From Bacillus changyiensis (lineage in GTDB: Bacteria; Bacillota; Bacilli; Bacillales; Bacillaceae): DNA of 64,000 nt. A model generated the notes under the pieces. That model was given only the letters and a program-made list of their open reading frames with translations. It made no database searches and was not told the origin of the DNA. Both the position numbers and the translations under genes were made by a program. Shown piece by piece: positions 1-9,373 of this stretch; the stretch's first letter is position 1, and each line of letters opens with the position of its first letter. The stretch lies in assembly GCF_027706145.1 (NCBI RefSeq), contig NZ_JAQFWW010000001.1, positions 1,240,001 to 1,304,000 of the forward strand, read 5' to 3'.

Positions 1-1
1 T

Positions 2-365
<364 letters not shown>

Positions 366-367
<2 letters not shown>

Positions 368-398
368 ACTGCCAGAATGTCTGGCAGTTTATTTATTA
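366..398 (+). terminator. Intrinsic terminator of hmoB
   Basis: An 11-bp perfect stem, AAACTGCCAGA (366-376) with TCTGGCAGTTT (380-390) and a 3-nt loop, is followed by a T-rich run. It overlaps the hmoB stop codon. Confidence 0.85.
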
Positions 399-503
399 TT
401 TCCAAGGAAATGAATCTCTCCAAAATCTTACAAACAGATTGAAATAGGACTTAAACTGTCATAAAATTTAAAAAAGTCACCATTCCTTAAAGGAGGAATT
501 ATT

Positions 504-1697
504 TTGGATATCACAAGCTTAAAGCAATTCGTTTGTGAACAGCTAGAAAGTCACTATGATGAAATGGTCACCTTAAGACGTCATTTTCACCAATATCCTG
601 AACTGTCTTTTAAAGAAAAGAAAACGGCTGCATCGATTGCCTCTTATTATCAGACACTTGGTATTCCGACCCGCACAAATGTTGGCGGTGGTGGTGTTCT
701 TGCCTATATTGAGGGCGAACAGCCCGGACCTGTTATAGCTTTAAGAGCCGATTTTGACGCTCTCCCGATTCAAGATGAAAAAACCGTTTCTTATCGGTCA
801 ACGGTTCCCGGTGTTATGCATGCCTGTGGCCATGATGGACACACTGCCACACTTCTTGTTCTTGCAAAAGTATTAAATGAAAATAGAAAACGTTTATCAG
901 GAAAGCTGGTTATGATTCATCAACATGCAGAAGAATACACACCTGGTGGAGCCAAACCAATGATTGAAGATGGTTGCCTTGATGGAGTAGATGTCATTTT
1001 TGGGACACACTTATGGGCAACAGTGCCACTTGGTACGGTTCAATATAAAACAGGACCAATCATGGCGGCTGCTGACCGATTCACGATTACCATCAATGGG
1101 AAAGGTGGTCATGGTGCACAGCCTCATGAAACAAAGGATGCAGTCTTGATTGGTTCACAAGTTGTTTCAGCTCTCCAGCAGATTGTCAGCCGCAGACTAG
1201 ATCCGATACAACCAGCAGTGATCTCAACAGGGTCATTTCTCGCCGAGAATTCTTTTAATGTCATTGCTGACAAAGCCGTTTTAATCGGTACGGCTCGTTC
1301 ATTTAATGAAAAGATCAGAAATTTAATTGAAAACGAAATCGAACGAGTTGTCAAAGGTATTTGTAGCATGCATGGCGGAGATTATCAATACTTGTATGAG
1401 AGAGGTTACCCGGCCGTTCATAACCATCCTCAAGAAACAGCCTTTCTTGCTGATATCGCCAGAAACACGCCAGGTGTCCAAAAAGTCACAGAAAGCGACA
1501 TGCAAATGGGTGGAGAAGATTTCGCCTATTATCTCCAACATGTAAAAGGAACGTTTTTCTTTACTGGCGCAGCACCTGAAATGACAGAAAATGTCTTTCC
1601 TCATCACCATCCACAATTTGACTTCAATGAGAAAGCGATGCTGATTGCTGCCAAAATCATGGCCAGAGCTGTCATTTCTTATCAACAGAAATGCTGA
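504..1697 (+). CDS. yhaA: M20-family amidohydrolase (YhaA-like)
   Basis: A 397-residue zinc-dependent peptidase/amidohydrolase of the M20 (aminoacylase/hippurate hydrolase) family. Metal-binding motifs are visible: MHACGHDGHTA at 105-115, a HQHAEE glutamate pair, GTHLW, the dimerisation-domain GGHGAQPH and the C-terminal GGEDFAYYL. Members hydrolyse N-acyl amino acids; the substrate here is unknown. The start is TTG at 504, set by a strong AAGGAGG at 489-495. Length and neighbours (ecsC follows convergently) agree with B. subtilis YhaA. It is monocistronic, ending in a bidirectional terminator. Confidence 0.88.
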   Translation: MDITSLKQFVCEQLESHYDEMVTLRRHFHQYPELSFKEKKTAASIASYYQTLGIPTRTNVGGGGVLAYIEGEQPGPVIALRADFDALPIQDEKTVSYRSTVPGVMHACGHDGHTATLLVLAKVLNENRKRLSGKLVMIHQHAEEYTPGGAKPMIEDGCLDGVDVIFGTHLWATVPLGTVQYKTGPIMAAADRFTITINGKGGHGAQPHETKDAVLIGSQVVSALQQIVSRRLDPIQPAVISTGSFLAENSFNVIADKAVLIGTARSFNEKIRNLIENEIERVVKGICSMHGGDYQYLYERGYPAVHNHPQETAFLADIARNTPGVQKVTESDMQMGGEDFAYYLQHVKGTFFFTGAAPEMTENVFPHHHPQFDFNEKAMLIAAKIMARAVISYQQKC

Positions 1698-1700
1698 ATG

Positions 1701-1730
1701 AAAAAGCAGGAATGCAATCCTGCTTTTTCT
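1701..1730. terminator. Bidirectional terminator between yhaA and ecsC
   Basis: An 11-bp stem, AAAAAGCAGGA (1701-1711) with TCCTGCTTTTT (1718-1728), has A-runs and T-runs on both sides. It serves yhaA forward and the ecs operon in reverse. Confidence 0.85.
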
Positions 1731-1733
1731 GCT

Positions 1734-2453
1734 TCATTCAACTAGCGCCTTTATGAGTCGCAAATGAAAAATGTGTCTTGCGGTCTCTCCAAGATGCCCT
1801 AATAATTTATAATTTGCTGTACCACCAACAACTGCTCCAAACCCAGGAATAATTTGGAATATTTTAATAAAATCGAGGTAATCTCGGTATTCCTGCTGAA
1901 AAGTTTTCCAATCGATTTCCCTTTTTTCAGTATCCCAATTTTCGATGATAGCAAATAGATCTTTTCGGTGTTTTTCTCCTGAAAAAGCTAGCTGAAAAAT
2001 ATAGAGGAGAAACAATCGTTCCTCCTTCTGTTTCACATTGTATCCGTAAATAGATGCCAATTCGAACAAGCATTTCATTTTAATGCTGATGAAAAGTGGA
2101 AAATCAGCCAGTCCGAGAAATATCCCTCCAGCACCGGTTCCAATTCCTTCTGCAGCAGCTGCTTTCTGATATTGAGCAATCGTCTTTTGTGCAAGTTGGT
2201 TTTTTTCCTTTAGAGTGAGTGCGCCTGTGTCTTTTTGGACGGTTGTCAAATTTGAGCCTATCAATGTTGCTTCAACCATTTTTTTGATGGCTTCTGTGAC
2301 AGCCTTGTGTACCTTATCAGGAATATGGGCATTCACTTTTGTCTGTACACTTTTAGACAGCCGTTCAACCATTGATGACTTCCGTAAAAACTTCAGTTTC
2401 CAACGATAGGCTTCATCTAAAAACAGCTGGTTTTCATTCATGCCCTTTTTCAC
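1734..2453 (-). CDS. ecsC: EcsC, third gene of the ecs operon
   Basis: A 239-residue EcsC-family protein, with the family's conserved SKSVQTKVNAHIPDKVHKAV block near residue 35 and a glycine-rich hydrophobic stretch around residues 100-120 (GIGTGAGGIFLGLADFPLF). Its molecular function is unknown. It is encoded with the EcsAB ABC exporter but, from work in B. subtilis, is not needed for the main ecs phenotypes. It is transcribed after ecsB with about 40 bp between them. Length matches B. subtilis EcsC. Confidence 0.9.
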   Translation of the reverse strand: MKKGMNENQLFLDEAYRWKLKFLRKSSMVERLSKSVQTKVNAHIPDKVHKAVTEAIKKMVEATLIGSNLTTVQKDTGALTLKEKNQLAQKTIAQYQKAAAAEGIGTGAGGIFLGLADFPLFISIKMKCLFELASIYGYNVKQKEERLFLLYIFQLAFSGEKHRKDLFAIIENWDTEKREIDWKTFQQEYRDYLDFIKIFQIIPGFGAVVGGTANYKLLGHLGETARHIFHLRLIKALVE

Positions 2454-2494
2454 CTCTTCTTATATTTACGAACTGTAAAAGAAAAGGATTCATT

Positions 2495-3718
2495 TTATTT
2501 ACGTGCATTTTTTTTTAGTCTGCTGTTAAAATAAGGCTTCATGATGACAAAGATCAGCAGTAGAGAGCCTATTAAACCGATAAACATCCCAGTCCAGTTT
2601 AACTTAATACCCAATGTGGCTGCCAATATGAATGCTTGAACACTTAGCACAACATGAAGTAGCCCAAAGAAACTTTTTTCTCTCTCTCTTTGATTGACAG
2701 GATATAACTCCTGTAAAGAAAGGTGAGAAAAATGATTGAACAGCGGGGTCAGCTGAATTCCGGTAATAAATACTGTAAAGATGATCAGTCCAGCAGACAC
2801 CCATTGATAACTTGAAAAATAACCAATGATGATGGCAAAAATGACTGTCAATCTCAACACGATACCGAGATAATCATTCGATCTAATAAAAGCCCTGCTA
2901 TACATATAAGTAAAGGTCTGTCGCTGGTCATATGGGATAAAACTGAGCAGCCAGTCAAGATACGCCCTTCTTTTTGCACGTTTTCTAAGATGGGGTACAT
3001 CTGTAAACAAGTTGGCCAGTCTGTAGAAGCGCTGTTTTCTTTTGATTTCATCATCTATATGTTGCTCCCATTTAAACGACTTTTTTCGAGCAAATGATGT
3101 GAAATATACGAGTAACGCAACCATGATCACGTATATTGCAATCGCAAACATATAGGAAGCCTTCAATGCAAAGTAAACAGCACATATATTAAGAAAAAAA
3201 CGAACGATCTGATCTGTCATTCGGATGTTTTTTTCACCAAAGAATGTCATTCGCCATTGCATGGCCATATTCCAAACTTTTAGCACAAGCACTTGCAGTA
3301 ATATAAAAAGATAAGTTGATAAGGTCATTCCGCTCACTGCAAAATAAAGTGGCGCTAAGATCAGCATAACCGCAAGCAATGGTAACAGTTGGATCATAAA
3401 ACTAAACCGAAAAGCTTGGTTAAAATACGGTTTCATGTTTGCTTCAAGCGGTAATAAAAACACCAAATCCGCTTCTTTAATCAGCGTTCTGACATAAGAA
3501 CTTGTCAGCATAAATGAAAACAAAGCGGCCATCACCAAGTATGCCGGAAAGCCGTCAGGGATCGTTTTCAACCATTTACTATACCAACTGGCAGCTCCTG
3601 CGATAAAAAAAATCATGACAATCACAAGATGATCGTTTAGCATATATTTTAAATAAGCTCTTGTTTCCTTAATATGCTCCTCAACTCTCGCCTTCCAAAT
3701 TCCTTGAATGCTATTCAT
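2495..3718 (-). CDS. ecsB: EcsB, membrane subunit of the Ecs ABC exporter
   Basis: A 407-residue polytopic membrane protein. Hydrophobic segments occur near residues 30-50, 60-80, 110-150, 170-205, 285-325 and 350-390, with basic loops between. It pairs with the EcsA ATPase. In B. subtilis loss of EcsAB impairs secretion, competence, sporulation and the intramembrane protease RasP, probably through export of peptides. The start overlaps the ecsA stop by 8 bp, so translation is probably coupled. Confidence 0.92.
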   Translation of the reverse strand: MNSIQGIWKARVEEHIKETRAYLKYMLNDHLVIVMIFFIAGAASWYSKWLKTIPDGFPAYLVMAALFSFMLTSSYVRTLIKEADLVFLLPLEANMKPYFNQAFRFSFMIQLLPLLAVMLILAPLYFAVSGMTLSTYLFILLQVLVLKVWNMAMQWRMTFFGEKNIRMTDQIVRFFLNICAVYFALKASYMFAIAIYVIMVALLVYFTSFARKKSFKWEQHIDDEIKRKQRFYRLANLFTDVPHLRKRAKRRAYLDWLLSFIPYDQRQTFTYMYSRAFIRSNDYLGIVLRLTVIFAIIIGYFSSYQWVSAGLIIFTVFITGIQLTPLFNHFSHLSLQELYPVNQREREKSFFGLLHVVLSVQAFILAATLGIKLNWTGMFIGLIGSLLLIFVIMKPYFNSRLKKNARK

Positions 3719-4451
3719 CGCTCTCTTCCTTCGTCAGCTCAATATACAGATCATCTAGGCTTGCCTCTTTCATTGAAAAATGCTCTCTAAGCTCTGCAAG
3801 TGTTCCTTTTGCTCGTATTTCACCATTATGTAAAATGATGAAGGAATCACAATATCGTTCAGCAGTGGCTAATATATGTGTTGACATGAGAACGGCTGAA
3901 CCTTTTTTCTTTGCTTCCTTCATCCGCTCAAGCAAAGCGTTAATGGCTAACGGATCAAGCCCAAGGAATGGTTCATCAATAATATAAAGGTCTGGTTCGA
4001 CTAAAAACGCACACATAATCATGACCTTTTGCTTCATTCCTTTTGAAAAATGGGCTGGAAACCATTTTAAGCGCTTTTCCATTCTGAATTCTTTTAATAG
4101 TGGTGGTAACCTTTTTTCAAACGTTTCTTTTGATAATCCATAGGCCATCGCCGTCAGTTCCAAATGCTCGCGAAGCGTTAGTTCTTCATACAAAATGGGT
4201 GTCTCTGGAATAAATGTAAATTGTGAGCGATAGTTTTCCGGGTCTTCTAGAAATGTTTTGCCATTCAGCTTAATTGATCCTTTATGCGGTTCCATTAAGC
4301 CGATAATATGGCGAATTGTTGTACTTTTTCCTGCTCCGTTCAAACCGATTAAACCGACAATCTGCTCGCGATTGATCGAAAATGACACATCACGCAATAC
4401 TGGATTCCTTGTATACCCACCAGTTAGGTCTTTGACAGTCAATAGTGACAT
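3711..4451 (-). CDS. ecsA: EcsA, ATP-binding subunit of the Ecs ABC exporter
   Basis: A 246-residue ABC ATPase. Walker A is GLNGAGKST (36-44), Walker B lies in LYIIDEPFLGLDP, the switch histidine in STHILATAERYCD, and the signature is the divergent FSKGMKQK rather than LSGGQ, as in known EcsA. The reading frame is open 24 codons further upstream, but the start at 4451 is preferred: it has GAAAGGA 8 nt upstream and gives the family's MSLLTVKDL N-terminus. It is the first gene of ecsABC, divergent from hit. Confidence 0.93.
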   Translation of the reverse strand: MSLLTVKDLTGGYTRNPVLRDVSFSINREQIVGLIGLNGAGKSTTIRHIIGLMEPHKGSIKLNGKTFLEDPENYRSQFTFIPETPILYEELTLREHLELTAMAYGLSKETFEKRLPPLLKEFRMEKRLKWFPAHFSKGMKQKVMIMCAFLVEPDLYIIDEPFLGLDPLAINALLERMKEAKKKGSAVLMSTHILATAERYCDSFIILHNGEIRAKGTLAELREHFSMKEASLDDLYIELTKEESDE

Positions 4452-4936
4452 ACGTTCGTTCCTTTCTCGCATTTTTCTTAATAGTACCAAAAATAAGGTG
4501 TTATTCAAAAGGATTTTCATCAAGTTAGAAAAATCGATGCATAGTTTAAAGCTTTTTGGACAATCTAATTGATGAAGAAGGAAAGCTTAACAAACCTTGC
4601 AAATGAGGTGTTTGTCAAAGACAACAAATCAGCAAGTCCGTTTGGAAAGAATGTGTAACATGTCAATGCTTGAATTTCTTTCATTCACTGAATTGAAAAA
4701 GCATCCTAAATAGATGTCAATCAAATGAGGTGTTTGTCGCAGGAAATGTTGAGGCGTTTTCAAGTCCTCACTAAGAGGTACTTGCAAAAGGCAGTGTGAA
4801 GTTCTTTATGAACAGCTAACCTTCTTCAAGTGCAGGGTGAACGCGGGGAGCCGTTCATCCTGTTTTCGTATTTTCCTAAAAAATGTGGTAATATGTTGCT
4901 TATACATAACCTTTCGGTAAAAAAAGGAGGCAAAGT
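4452..4936. other. Long divergent spacer ecsA/hit with a repeated 17-mer
   Basis: This 485-bp spacer has no convincing ORF. A 17-bp sequence, CAAATGAGGTGTTTGTC, occurs twice in the same orientation (4600-4616 and 4722-4738). A terminator-like hairpin sits at 4833-4868. Together these could mark a small RNA transcribed toward hit, or duplicated regulator sites. Confidence 0.5.
4833..4868 (+). terminator. Hairpin with U-tract upstream of hit
   Basis: An 11-bp stem (4833-4843 with 4852-4862, one G-U pair) is followed by TTTTCGTATTTT. It lies about 70 bp before hit on the same strand, so it either ends an unannotated transcript from the spacer or attenuates hit. Confidence 0.6.
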
Positions 4937-5359
4937 ATGAGCGATTGTATTTTCTGTCAAATTCTAAAAGGGGAAATTCCTTCTGCTAAAGTGTTTGAAA
5001 ACGAGCATGTGATGGCTTTTCTCGACATTAGTCAAGTCACCAAAGGACACACTCTGGTGATACCAAAAGTCCATAAAGCAAATATCTATGAAATGACACC
5101 TGATGTTTCAAGAAATTTTTTTGAAGCTGTACCAAAAATCGCCAAAGCCATTAAAGAAGAATATCAACCAATCGGATTAAACTTGCTCAATAACAATGGC
5201 GAACAAGCCGGACAATCGGTATTTCATTATCATATGCACATCATTCCTCGTTATGGGAAAGGGGACGGCTTTGGAGCAGTCTGGAAAACACATGCAGATG
5301 ACTATACAGCGGAAGATCTGCAACATATCGCCTCCTCTATCAATAACCGATTAAAATGA
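4937..5359 (+). CDS. hit: HIT-family nucleotide-binding protein Hit
   Basis: A 140-residue histidine-triad protein with the catalytic/nucleotide-binding motif FHYHMHIIPR (about residues 96-105) and an N-terminal CIFC pair (4-7) that usually binds zinc with two histidines. The family hydrolyses nucleoside phosphoramidates or acyl-adenylates; the physiological substrate is not established. SD AAAGGAGG precedes the ATG closely. It is monocistronic, with its own terminator. Confidence 0.92.
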   Translation: MSDCIFCQILKGEIPSAKVFENEHVMAFLDISQVTKGHTLVIPKVHKANIYEMTPDVSRNFFEAVPKIAKAIKEEYQPIGLNLLNNNGEQAGQSVFHYHMHIIPRYGKGDGFGAVWKTHADDYTAEDLQHIASSINNRLK

Positions 5360-5390
5360 ACAGAAATGGCTTCGCCATTTCTGTTTTCAT
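5358..5390 (+). terminator. Intrinsic terminator of hit
   Basis: A 10-bp stem, CAGAAATGGC (5361-5370) with GCCATTTCTG (5374-5383) and a tight TTC loop, is followed by TTTTCATT. It starts at the stop codon. Confidence 0.85.
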
Positions 5391-5550
5391 TCCGCGGGTG
5401 TCACAAAATTTACACAATCCCAAAACTCCCCTTCACACAAGTAAATCCTTACCGATTAAAATTCACACAATTCAAATTTTTAATGTATGACGAGTAACTT
5501 TTATGTTAGGATTGTTTTATATTTTTACACATGAACAGGGAGCGATTGTG

Positions 5551-6630
5551 ATGATACGTACAACAAACTTTAATGCAGGACCTGCAGCACTACCTTTAGA
5601 AGTGTTGCAAAAAGCGAAAGACGAATTACTTGATTTTAATGGGTCAGGGATGTCCGTTATGGAGTTATCCCACCGAAGCAAAGAATATGATGCTGTGCAT
5701 CAACATGCAAAAGCCCTATTAAAAGAATTGATGGAAATACCTGAGGATTATGAAATATTATTTCTTCAAGGTGGAGCAAGTCTTCAATTTTCAATGATTC
5801 CCATGAACTTTCTCTCAAAGGAAAAAACCGCACACTTTGTGTTGACTGGGTCATGGTCTGAAAAGGCGCTTGCTGAAGCAAAGCTTTTTGGAAACACATC
5901 CATTATCGCGACAAGTGAAACTGACACATATCGGTATATCCCTAGTATTTCAGAAGTTCCATCTGACGGTGCCTACCTGCATCTGACAAGCAATAATACA
6001 ATTTTCGGGACACAATGGCAGCAGTTTCCTGATTATTCAATCCCGATTGTCGCAGACATGTCGAGCGATATTTTAAGCAGACCAATCGATGTTTCAAAAT
6101 TTGGTATCATCTATGCCGGTGCCCAAAAAAATCTTGGACCTTCAGGGGTAACCGTCGTGATTTTGAAAAAAGAGCTGCTTTCCCAGGAAAACGAACAGGT
6201 TGCGAAAATCTTAAAATACTCTACACATGTAAAAGCAGATTCACTTTATAATACCCCTCCGACTTTTGCGATTTATATGCTATCTCTTGTACTTGAATGG
6301 TTGAAAGAACAAGGGGGACTCTCTGCAATCGCACAGCGTAACCGCAAGAAGGCAGAGATCTTGTATAAAGCAATTGACGATAGTCATGGGTTTTACCGTG
6401 GACATGCAAGAACTGACAGTCGCTCAAACATGAATGTTACCTTTACATTGACAAATGATGAACTGACAAAATCATTCATCACCAAAGCTAAACAAGAAAA
6501 CATGGTGGGTCTTGGCGGACACCGTTCAATTGGCGGCTGCCGGGCATCGATTTACAATGCCGTTTCCATTGAGGATTGTGAGAAACTGGCTTCTTTTATG
6601 AAGCATTTTCAGGCGTCCGTCTCATCATGA
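5551..6630 (+). CDS. serC: Phosphoserine aminotransferase SerC
   Basis: A 359-residue class-V aminotransferase converting 3-phosphohydroxypyruvate and glutamate to phosphoserine in serine synthesis. The PLP lysine is K193 in YAGAQKNLGPSG. The N-terminus NFNAGPAALP and the C-terminal GLGGHRSIGGCRASIYNA are diagnostic for SerC. An upstream in-frame start at 5503 is rejected: the family N-terminus begins at 5551, which has AGGGAGCG before it. Confidence 0.95.
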   Translation: MIRTTNFNAGPAALPLEVLQKAKDELLDFNGSGMSVMELSHRSKEYDAVHQHAKALLKELMEIPEDYEILFLQGGASLQFSMIPMNFLSKEKTAHFVLTGSWSEKALAEAKLFGNTSIIATSETDTYRYIPSISEVPSDGAYLHLTSNNTIFGTQWQQFPDYSIPIVADMSSDILSRPIDVSKFGIIYAGAQKNLGPSGVTVVILKKELLSQENEQVAKILKYSTHVKADSLYNTPPTFAIYMLSLVLEWLKEQGGLSAIAQRNRKKAEILYKAIDDSHGFYRGHARTDSRSNMNVTFTLTNDELTKSFITKAKQENMVGLGGHRSIGGCRASIYNAVSIEDCEKLASFMKHFQASVSS

Positions 6631-6697
6631 ATAAAAAAGGCTACCCCATCCCTACTAAAGTTTGATATACTTTGATAAAGCTTTCGCAATAAATGAT

Positions 6698-6752
6698 GAG
6701 CATATTATTGGAAAGCTAAAAAAAGAGCCTAGACGAGGAGAGAATAGTCATG
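6698..6752 (+). promoter_or_regulatory. TRAP-binding triplet array over the trpP ribosome-binding site
   Basis: Immediately before trpP, GAG/TAG triplets begin at 6725, 6730, 6735, 6740 and 6745, exactly 5 nt apart (2-nt spacers). The start codon ATG at 6750 continues the register, and one more GAG lies at 6698. This is the (G/U)AG-N2 pattern bound by the tryptophan-activated 11-mer TRAP. The GAGGAGAG at 6735-6742 is also the trpP SD, so TRAP binding would block translation when tryptophan is abundant, as known for B. subtilis trpP. Confidence 0.85.
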
Positions 6753-7277
6753 AAAACAAAAGAATTAGTTGTAATGGCCTTAATTGTTGCGATTGGAGCA
6801 GCGCTTCATACAGTTATTCCACCATTTTTCTTCGGAATGAAGCCCGATATGATGTTGATTATGATGTTTATGGGAATCTTGCTTTTTCCTAAATTACAAC
6901 ATGCTCTGACGATCGGAATCGTGACAGGTATCATTTCTGCCTTAACAACTGGATTCCCAGGCGGACAATTGCCAAATATGATTGATAAACCGATCACAGC
7001 TGTCATCTTTTTTGTTTCATTTCTGGCATTAAAAAATCTGAAGAAAAGAACATTTACAGCTAGCGGATTGACAGCGGCAGGAACGATCCTATCAGGAGCT
7101 ATCTTCCTGACGGCAGCACTTTTCATAAGCGGTCTGCCAGGAAATCAAGGATTTATGACCCTGTTCCTAGTTGTCGTCTTACCAACGACACTGATCAACA
7201 CGATCGCTATGTTCATCATTTATCCAATCGTGCAAGTGATCATGGAACGCTCAAAACTGATCGAACAACTAAAATAA
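6750..7277 (+). CDS. trpP: Tryptophan transporter TrpP (YhaG)
   Basis: A 175-residue integral membrane protein with about five hydrophobic segments and no soluble domain. It closely matches B. subtilis TrpP in the N-terminal MKTKELVVMALIVAIGAALH, in KPDMMLIMMFMGILLFP and in the ISALTTGFPGGQLPNMIDKP loop. It probably takes up tryptophan. The start ATG is embedded in a TRAP site, consistent with tryptophan-dependent translational repression. It lies 119 bp after serC and ends with its own terminator. Confidence 0.92.
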   Translation: MKTKELVVMALIVAIGAALHTVIPPFFFGMKPDMMLIMMFMGILLFPKLQHALTIGIVTGIISALTTGFPGGQLPNMIDKPITAVIFFVSFLALKNLKKRTFTASGLTAAGTILSGAIFLTAALFISGLPGNQGFMTLFLVVVLPTTLINTIAMFIIYPIVQVIMERSKLIEQLK

Positions 7278-7283
7278 CATGAC

Positions 7284-7317
7284 AAACCTCTTATCTTTTT
7301 AAGAGGTTTTTTCGTTT
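7284..7317 (+). terminator. Intrinsic terminator of trpP
   Basis: Stem AAACCTCTT (7284-7292) with AAGAGGTTT (7301-7309), followed by a T-rich tract. Confidence 0.85.
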
Positions 7318-7350
7318 TTATGGTCAAAAAAAAGCGAATGTGCACGATAT

Positions 7351-7542
7351 TTATATAAGAAGCTTAACAAAAAAAAGCAGCAAAAATGTGAGTCCGGCAC
7401 CCCCCACACAAAACATCGTTTTTTGTTTAAGGACGTGTTTAGGCGGATAAGATGAAGAAAACGCGAGAAGTTTTAAGTAATAAAAGGAGCCGATGGTAAA
7501 AGCAGCGCTTATTAATGTCAAAACAATCAAGATGACAGACAA
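7351..7542 (-). CDS. Small two-helix membrane protein
   Basis: A 63-residue protein with two predicted membrane helices, residues 2-25 and about 45-62, joined by a short basic loop. The start is TTG at 7542, supported by a strong GGAGGGAG 7-8 nt upstream. No function is recognised. It sits between trpP and yhaH on the opposite strand, where other Bacillus genomes also have small membrane genes. Confidence 0.6.
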   Translation of the reverse strand: MSVILIVLTLISAAFTIGSFYYLKLLAFSSSYPPKHVLKQKTMFCVGGAGLTFLLLFFVKLLI

Positions 7543-7646
7543 CCCTCTCCCTCCTTTTTAAAAAAGTATGCTAAAATAAAGCAAGCTATGCAAAACTTTC
7601 TTGTTATGTGATAATTCAGATTAAAAATATATTCGGGGTGATGTAT

Positions 7647-8003
7647 ATGTCAAAAGGCCGATCTTTAGCGGCAGGTCTGCTTGTAGGTGGAGTAATTGGT
7701 GGCGTTACAGCTCTGCTTACTACGCCAACTTCAGGTAAAAAATTTAGAAAGCAGCTTAAAACAAACTGTGGAAAATTTCAAGATACAGTGAAGAAGTTAA
7801 AAACCGATGGAGTCGCTTTAAAAGAACAAGTCGTTAAAACTGCACAAGAAAGCGCTGAAATCATTAAAGATGTCGGTAGTGAACTTCAGTCATCTATACT
7901 GGAATGGAAAGAGGCTATCAAACCCCATCAACAAGATCTCAAAAAGGAAATCGCTGAGATAGAAGACAAGATTAAACAATTGGAGAAAACCTTACAAAAC
8001 TAA
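7647..8003 (+). CDS. yhaH: YhaH, YtxH-type membrane-anchored protein
   Basis: A 118-residue protein with one N-terminal glycine-rich hydrophobic segment (residues 6-26, GLLVGGVIGGVTALLTTP) followed by a lysine-rich, probably coiled-coil helix. This is the YtxH-like (GvpP) architecture of envelope-associated stress proteins; function unknown. Of several in-frame starts, 7647 is chosen because GGGGTG sits 6 nt upstream; this gives the same length as B. subtilis YhaH as I recall it. Confidence 0.8.
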   Translation: MSKGRSLAAGLLVGGVIGGVTALLTTPTSGKKFRKQLKTNCGKFQDTVKKLKTDGVALKEQVVKTAQESAEIIKDVGSELQSSILEWKEAIKPHQQDLKKEIAEIEDKIKQLEKTLQN

Positions 8004-8030
8004 TATATTCAGCGAAAAAAAAATGGCCTT

Positions 8031-8072
8031 AAAAAGGGGTGTGAATAAAAACTTTTCACGCTCTTTTTTTAA
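8031..8072 (+). terminator. Intrinsic terminator of yhaH
   Basis: A GC/GU stem of about ten pairs (GGGGTGTGAA near 8036-8045 with TTCACGCTCT near 8054-8063) is followed by seven T. Confidence 0.7.
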
Positions 8073-8196
8073 GTAAAACCTTGATTTGACACAAAGAAAC
8101 TTAATTTTTAAAAATTTCGTAAATTTACATCTTTATTAATCTTTATTTTATTGGCATAATAGAAATTATTAAGACAAAGAGAAGCAGGTGAAGTGA

Positions 8197-8817
8197 ATGA
8201 ATCGAGTGGAACAGCCCTATTCTATAAAAGACGCACTTTTATTCAGTCAACGAATGGCACAACTAAGCAAAGCGCTTTGGAAATCGATAGAAAAAGATTG
8301 GCAACAGTGGATTAAGCCTTATGACCTAAACATTAATGAGCATCATATTTTATGGATTGCCTATCAACTAAACGGAGCATCCATTTCCGAAATTGCTAAA
8401 TTTGGTGTGATGCATGTATCCACAGCATTTAATTTTTCAAAAAAGCTTGAGGAAAGAGGTTATCTAGAATTCTCTAAAAAGTTAAACGATAAACGGAATA
8501 CGTACATTCAGCTGACTTCGAAAGGTGAAGATATTTTTCTTAAAATTCTCGAGTCCTATGACCCATCTAGAAACGCCGTGTTAAAAGGTGCCCAACCTCT
8601 TCATCAGCTGTACGGAAAGTTTCCTGAGATCGTCGAAATGATGACGATTATTCGCCATATTTATGGAGAAGACTTCATGGAGATTTTTGAAAAATCATTT
8701 TCTAATATAGAAAATGAGTTTATCAGTGATAATGGAAAAATGAAGAAGAAAGAGGAAACGAAAGAAACTGCTGCATCTCTAGAAATGACCAACCCACTTG
8801 AACCAATTAAAAATTAA
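8197..8817 (+). CDS. scoC: Transition-state regulator ScoC (Hpr)
   Basis: A 206-residue MarR-family winged-helix repressor. Residues 1-135 are almost identical to B. subtilis ScoC, including [20 protein letters not shown] (recognition helix) and the wing LNDKRNTY. ScoC represses extracellular protease genes (aprE, nprE), motility and peptide transport during exponential growth. The C-terminal tail is charged and variable. The stop overlaps the convergent yhaI stop by 4 bp. Confidence 0.95.
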   Translation: MNRVEQPYSIKDALLFSQRMAQLSKALWKSIEKDWQQWIKPYDLNINEHHILWIAYQLNGASISEIAKFGVMHVSTAFNFSKKLEERGYLEFSKKLNDKRNTYIQLTSKGEDIFLKILESYDPSRNAVLKGAQPLHQLYGKFPEIVEMMTIIRHIYGEDFMEIFEKSFSNIENEFISDNGKMKKKEETKETAASLEMTNPLEPIKN

Positions 8818-9161
8818 TCGATCCCATGTTTTTTCATAATGTTGATGAATTCGCTCATTAGCGATCTGTAAAGACCCTGTCTATGAAGGGCAAAAATCGT
8901 TTCGTGCACTTCAAGTTTTTCATTTAGCTGTCCAGCAAAAAGCGTAAGAAGATGTTCAAACATCACATATCCTTGCGCTTTTTGTTCTGCCAGCTCGCTT
9001 GTCAATTCCTCACAAATACGTTCAGTTTCTTTCCCTTCTTCCTCAGTCAACCCTCGCTCTATTAACATTTTATAATATGGATATTGATCCATCTCTGCCG
9101 TATTCAATAGCAACTTCATATAATATTCCAATCGTGTCAGACGATCATCAATTGAACTCAT
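8814..9161 (-). CDS. yhaI: YhaI, DUF1878 protein
   Basis: A 115-residue mainly helical soluble protein of the DUF1878 family; function unknown. It resembles B. subtilis YhaI throughout (RLEYYMKLL near the start, [20 protein letters not shown] in the second half). It is convergent with scoC with a 4-bp overlap and no terminator between, so antisense interference between the two transcripts is possible. Confidence 0.85.
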   Translation of the reverse strand: MSSIDDRLTRLEYYMKLLLNTAEMDQYPYYKMLIERGLTEEEGKETERICEELTSELAEQKAQGYVMFEHLLTLFAGQLNEKLEVHETIFALHRQGLYRSLMSEFINIMKKHGID

Positions 9162-9373
9162 AATTTCACATCTCTTTCCCTTTATTTTATTTTAGCCGAT
9201 ATTTCCTTTGGTTGAAAGTTCAATATGAAGATTTTTGTCCCATTTTTGAACTCTCGTCATTTCTTGTTAAAATGACGAATTTTTTTTCAAAAAGGGATTG
9301 ATTTTTCTCATCCAGAAGAGTAAATTATTCTGAGGATTTATATATCAGTTTTAAAAATGGAAGGATGTCACTG

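Noticed and set aside
1124..1685. Open frames on the minus strand inside yhaA
   Set aside because: No SD, no recognisable protein, and fully covered by a well-supported enzyme gene on the other strand.
5391..5550. T-box or serine-responsive riboswitch before serC
   Set aside because: No T-box sequence, specifier hairpin or terminator is visible in the 160-bp leader.
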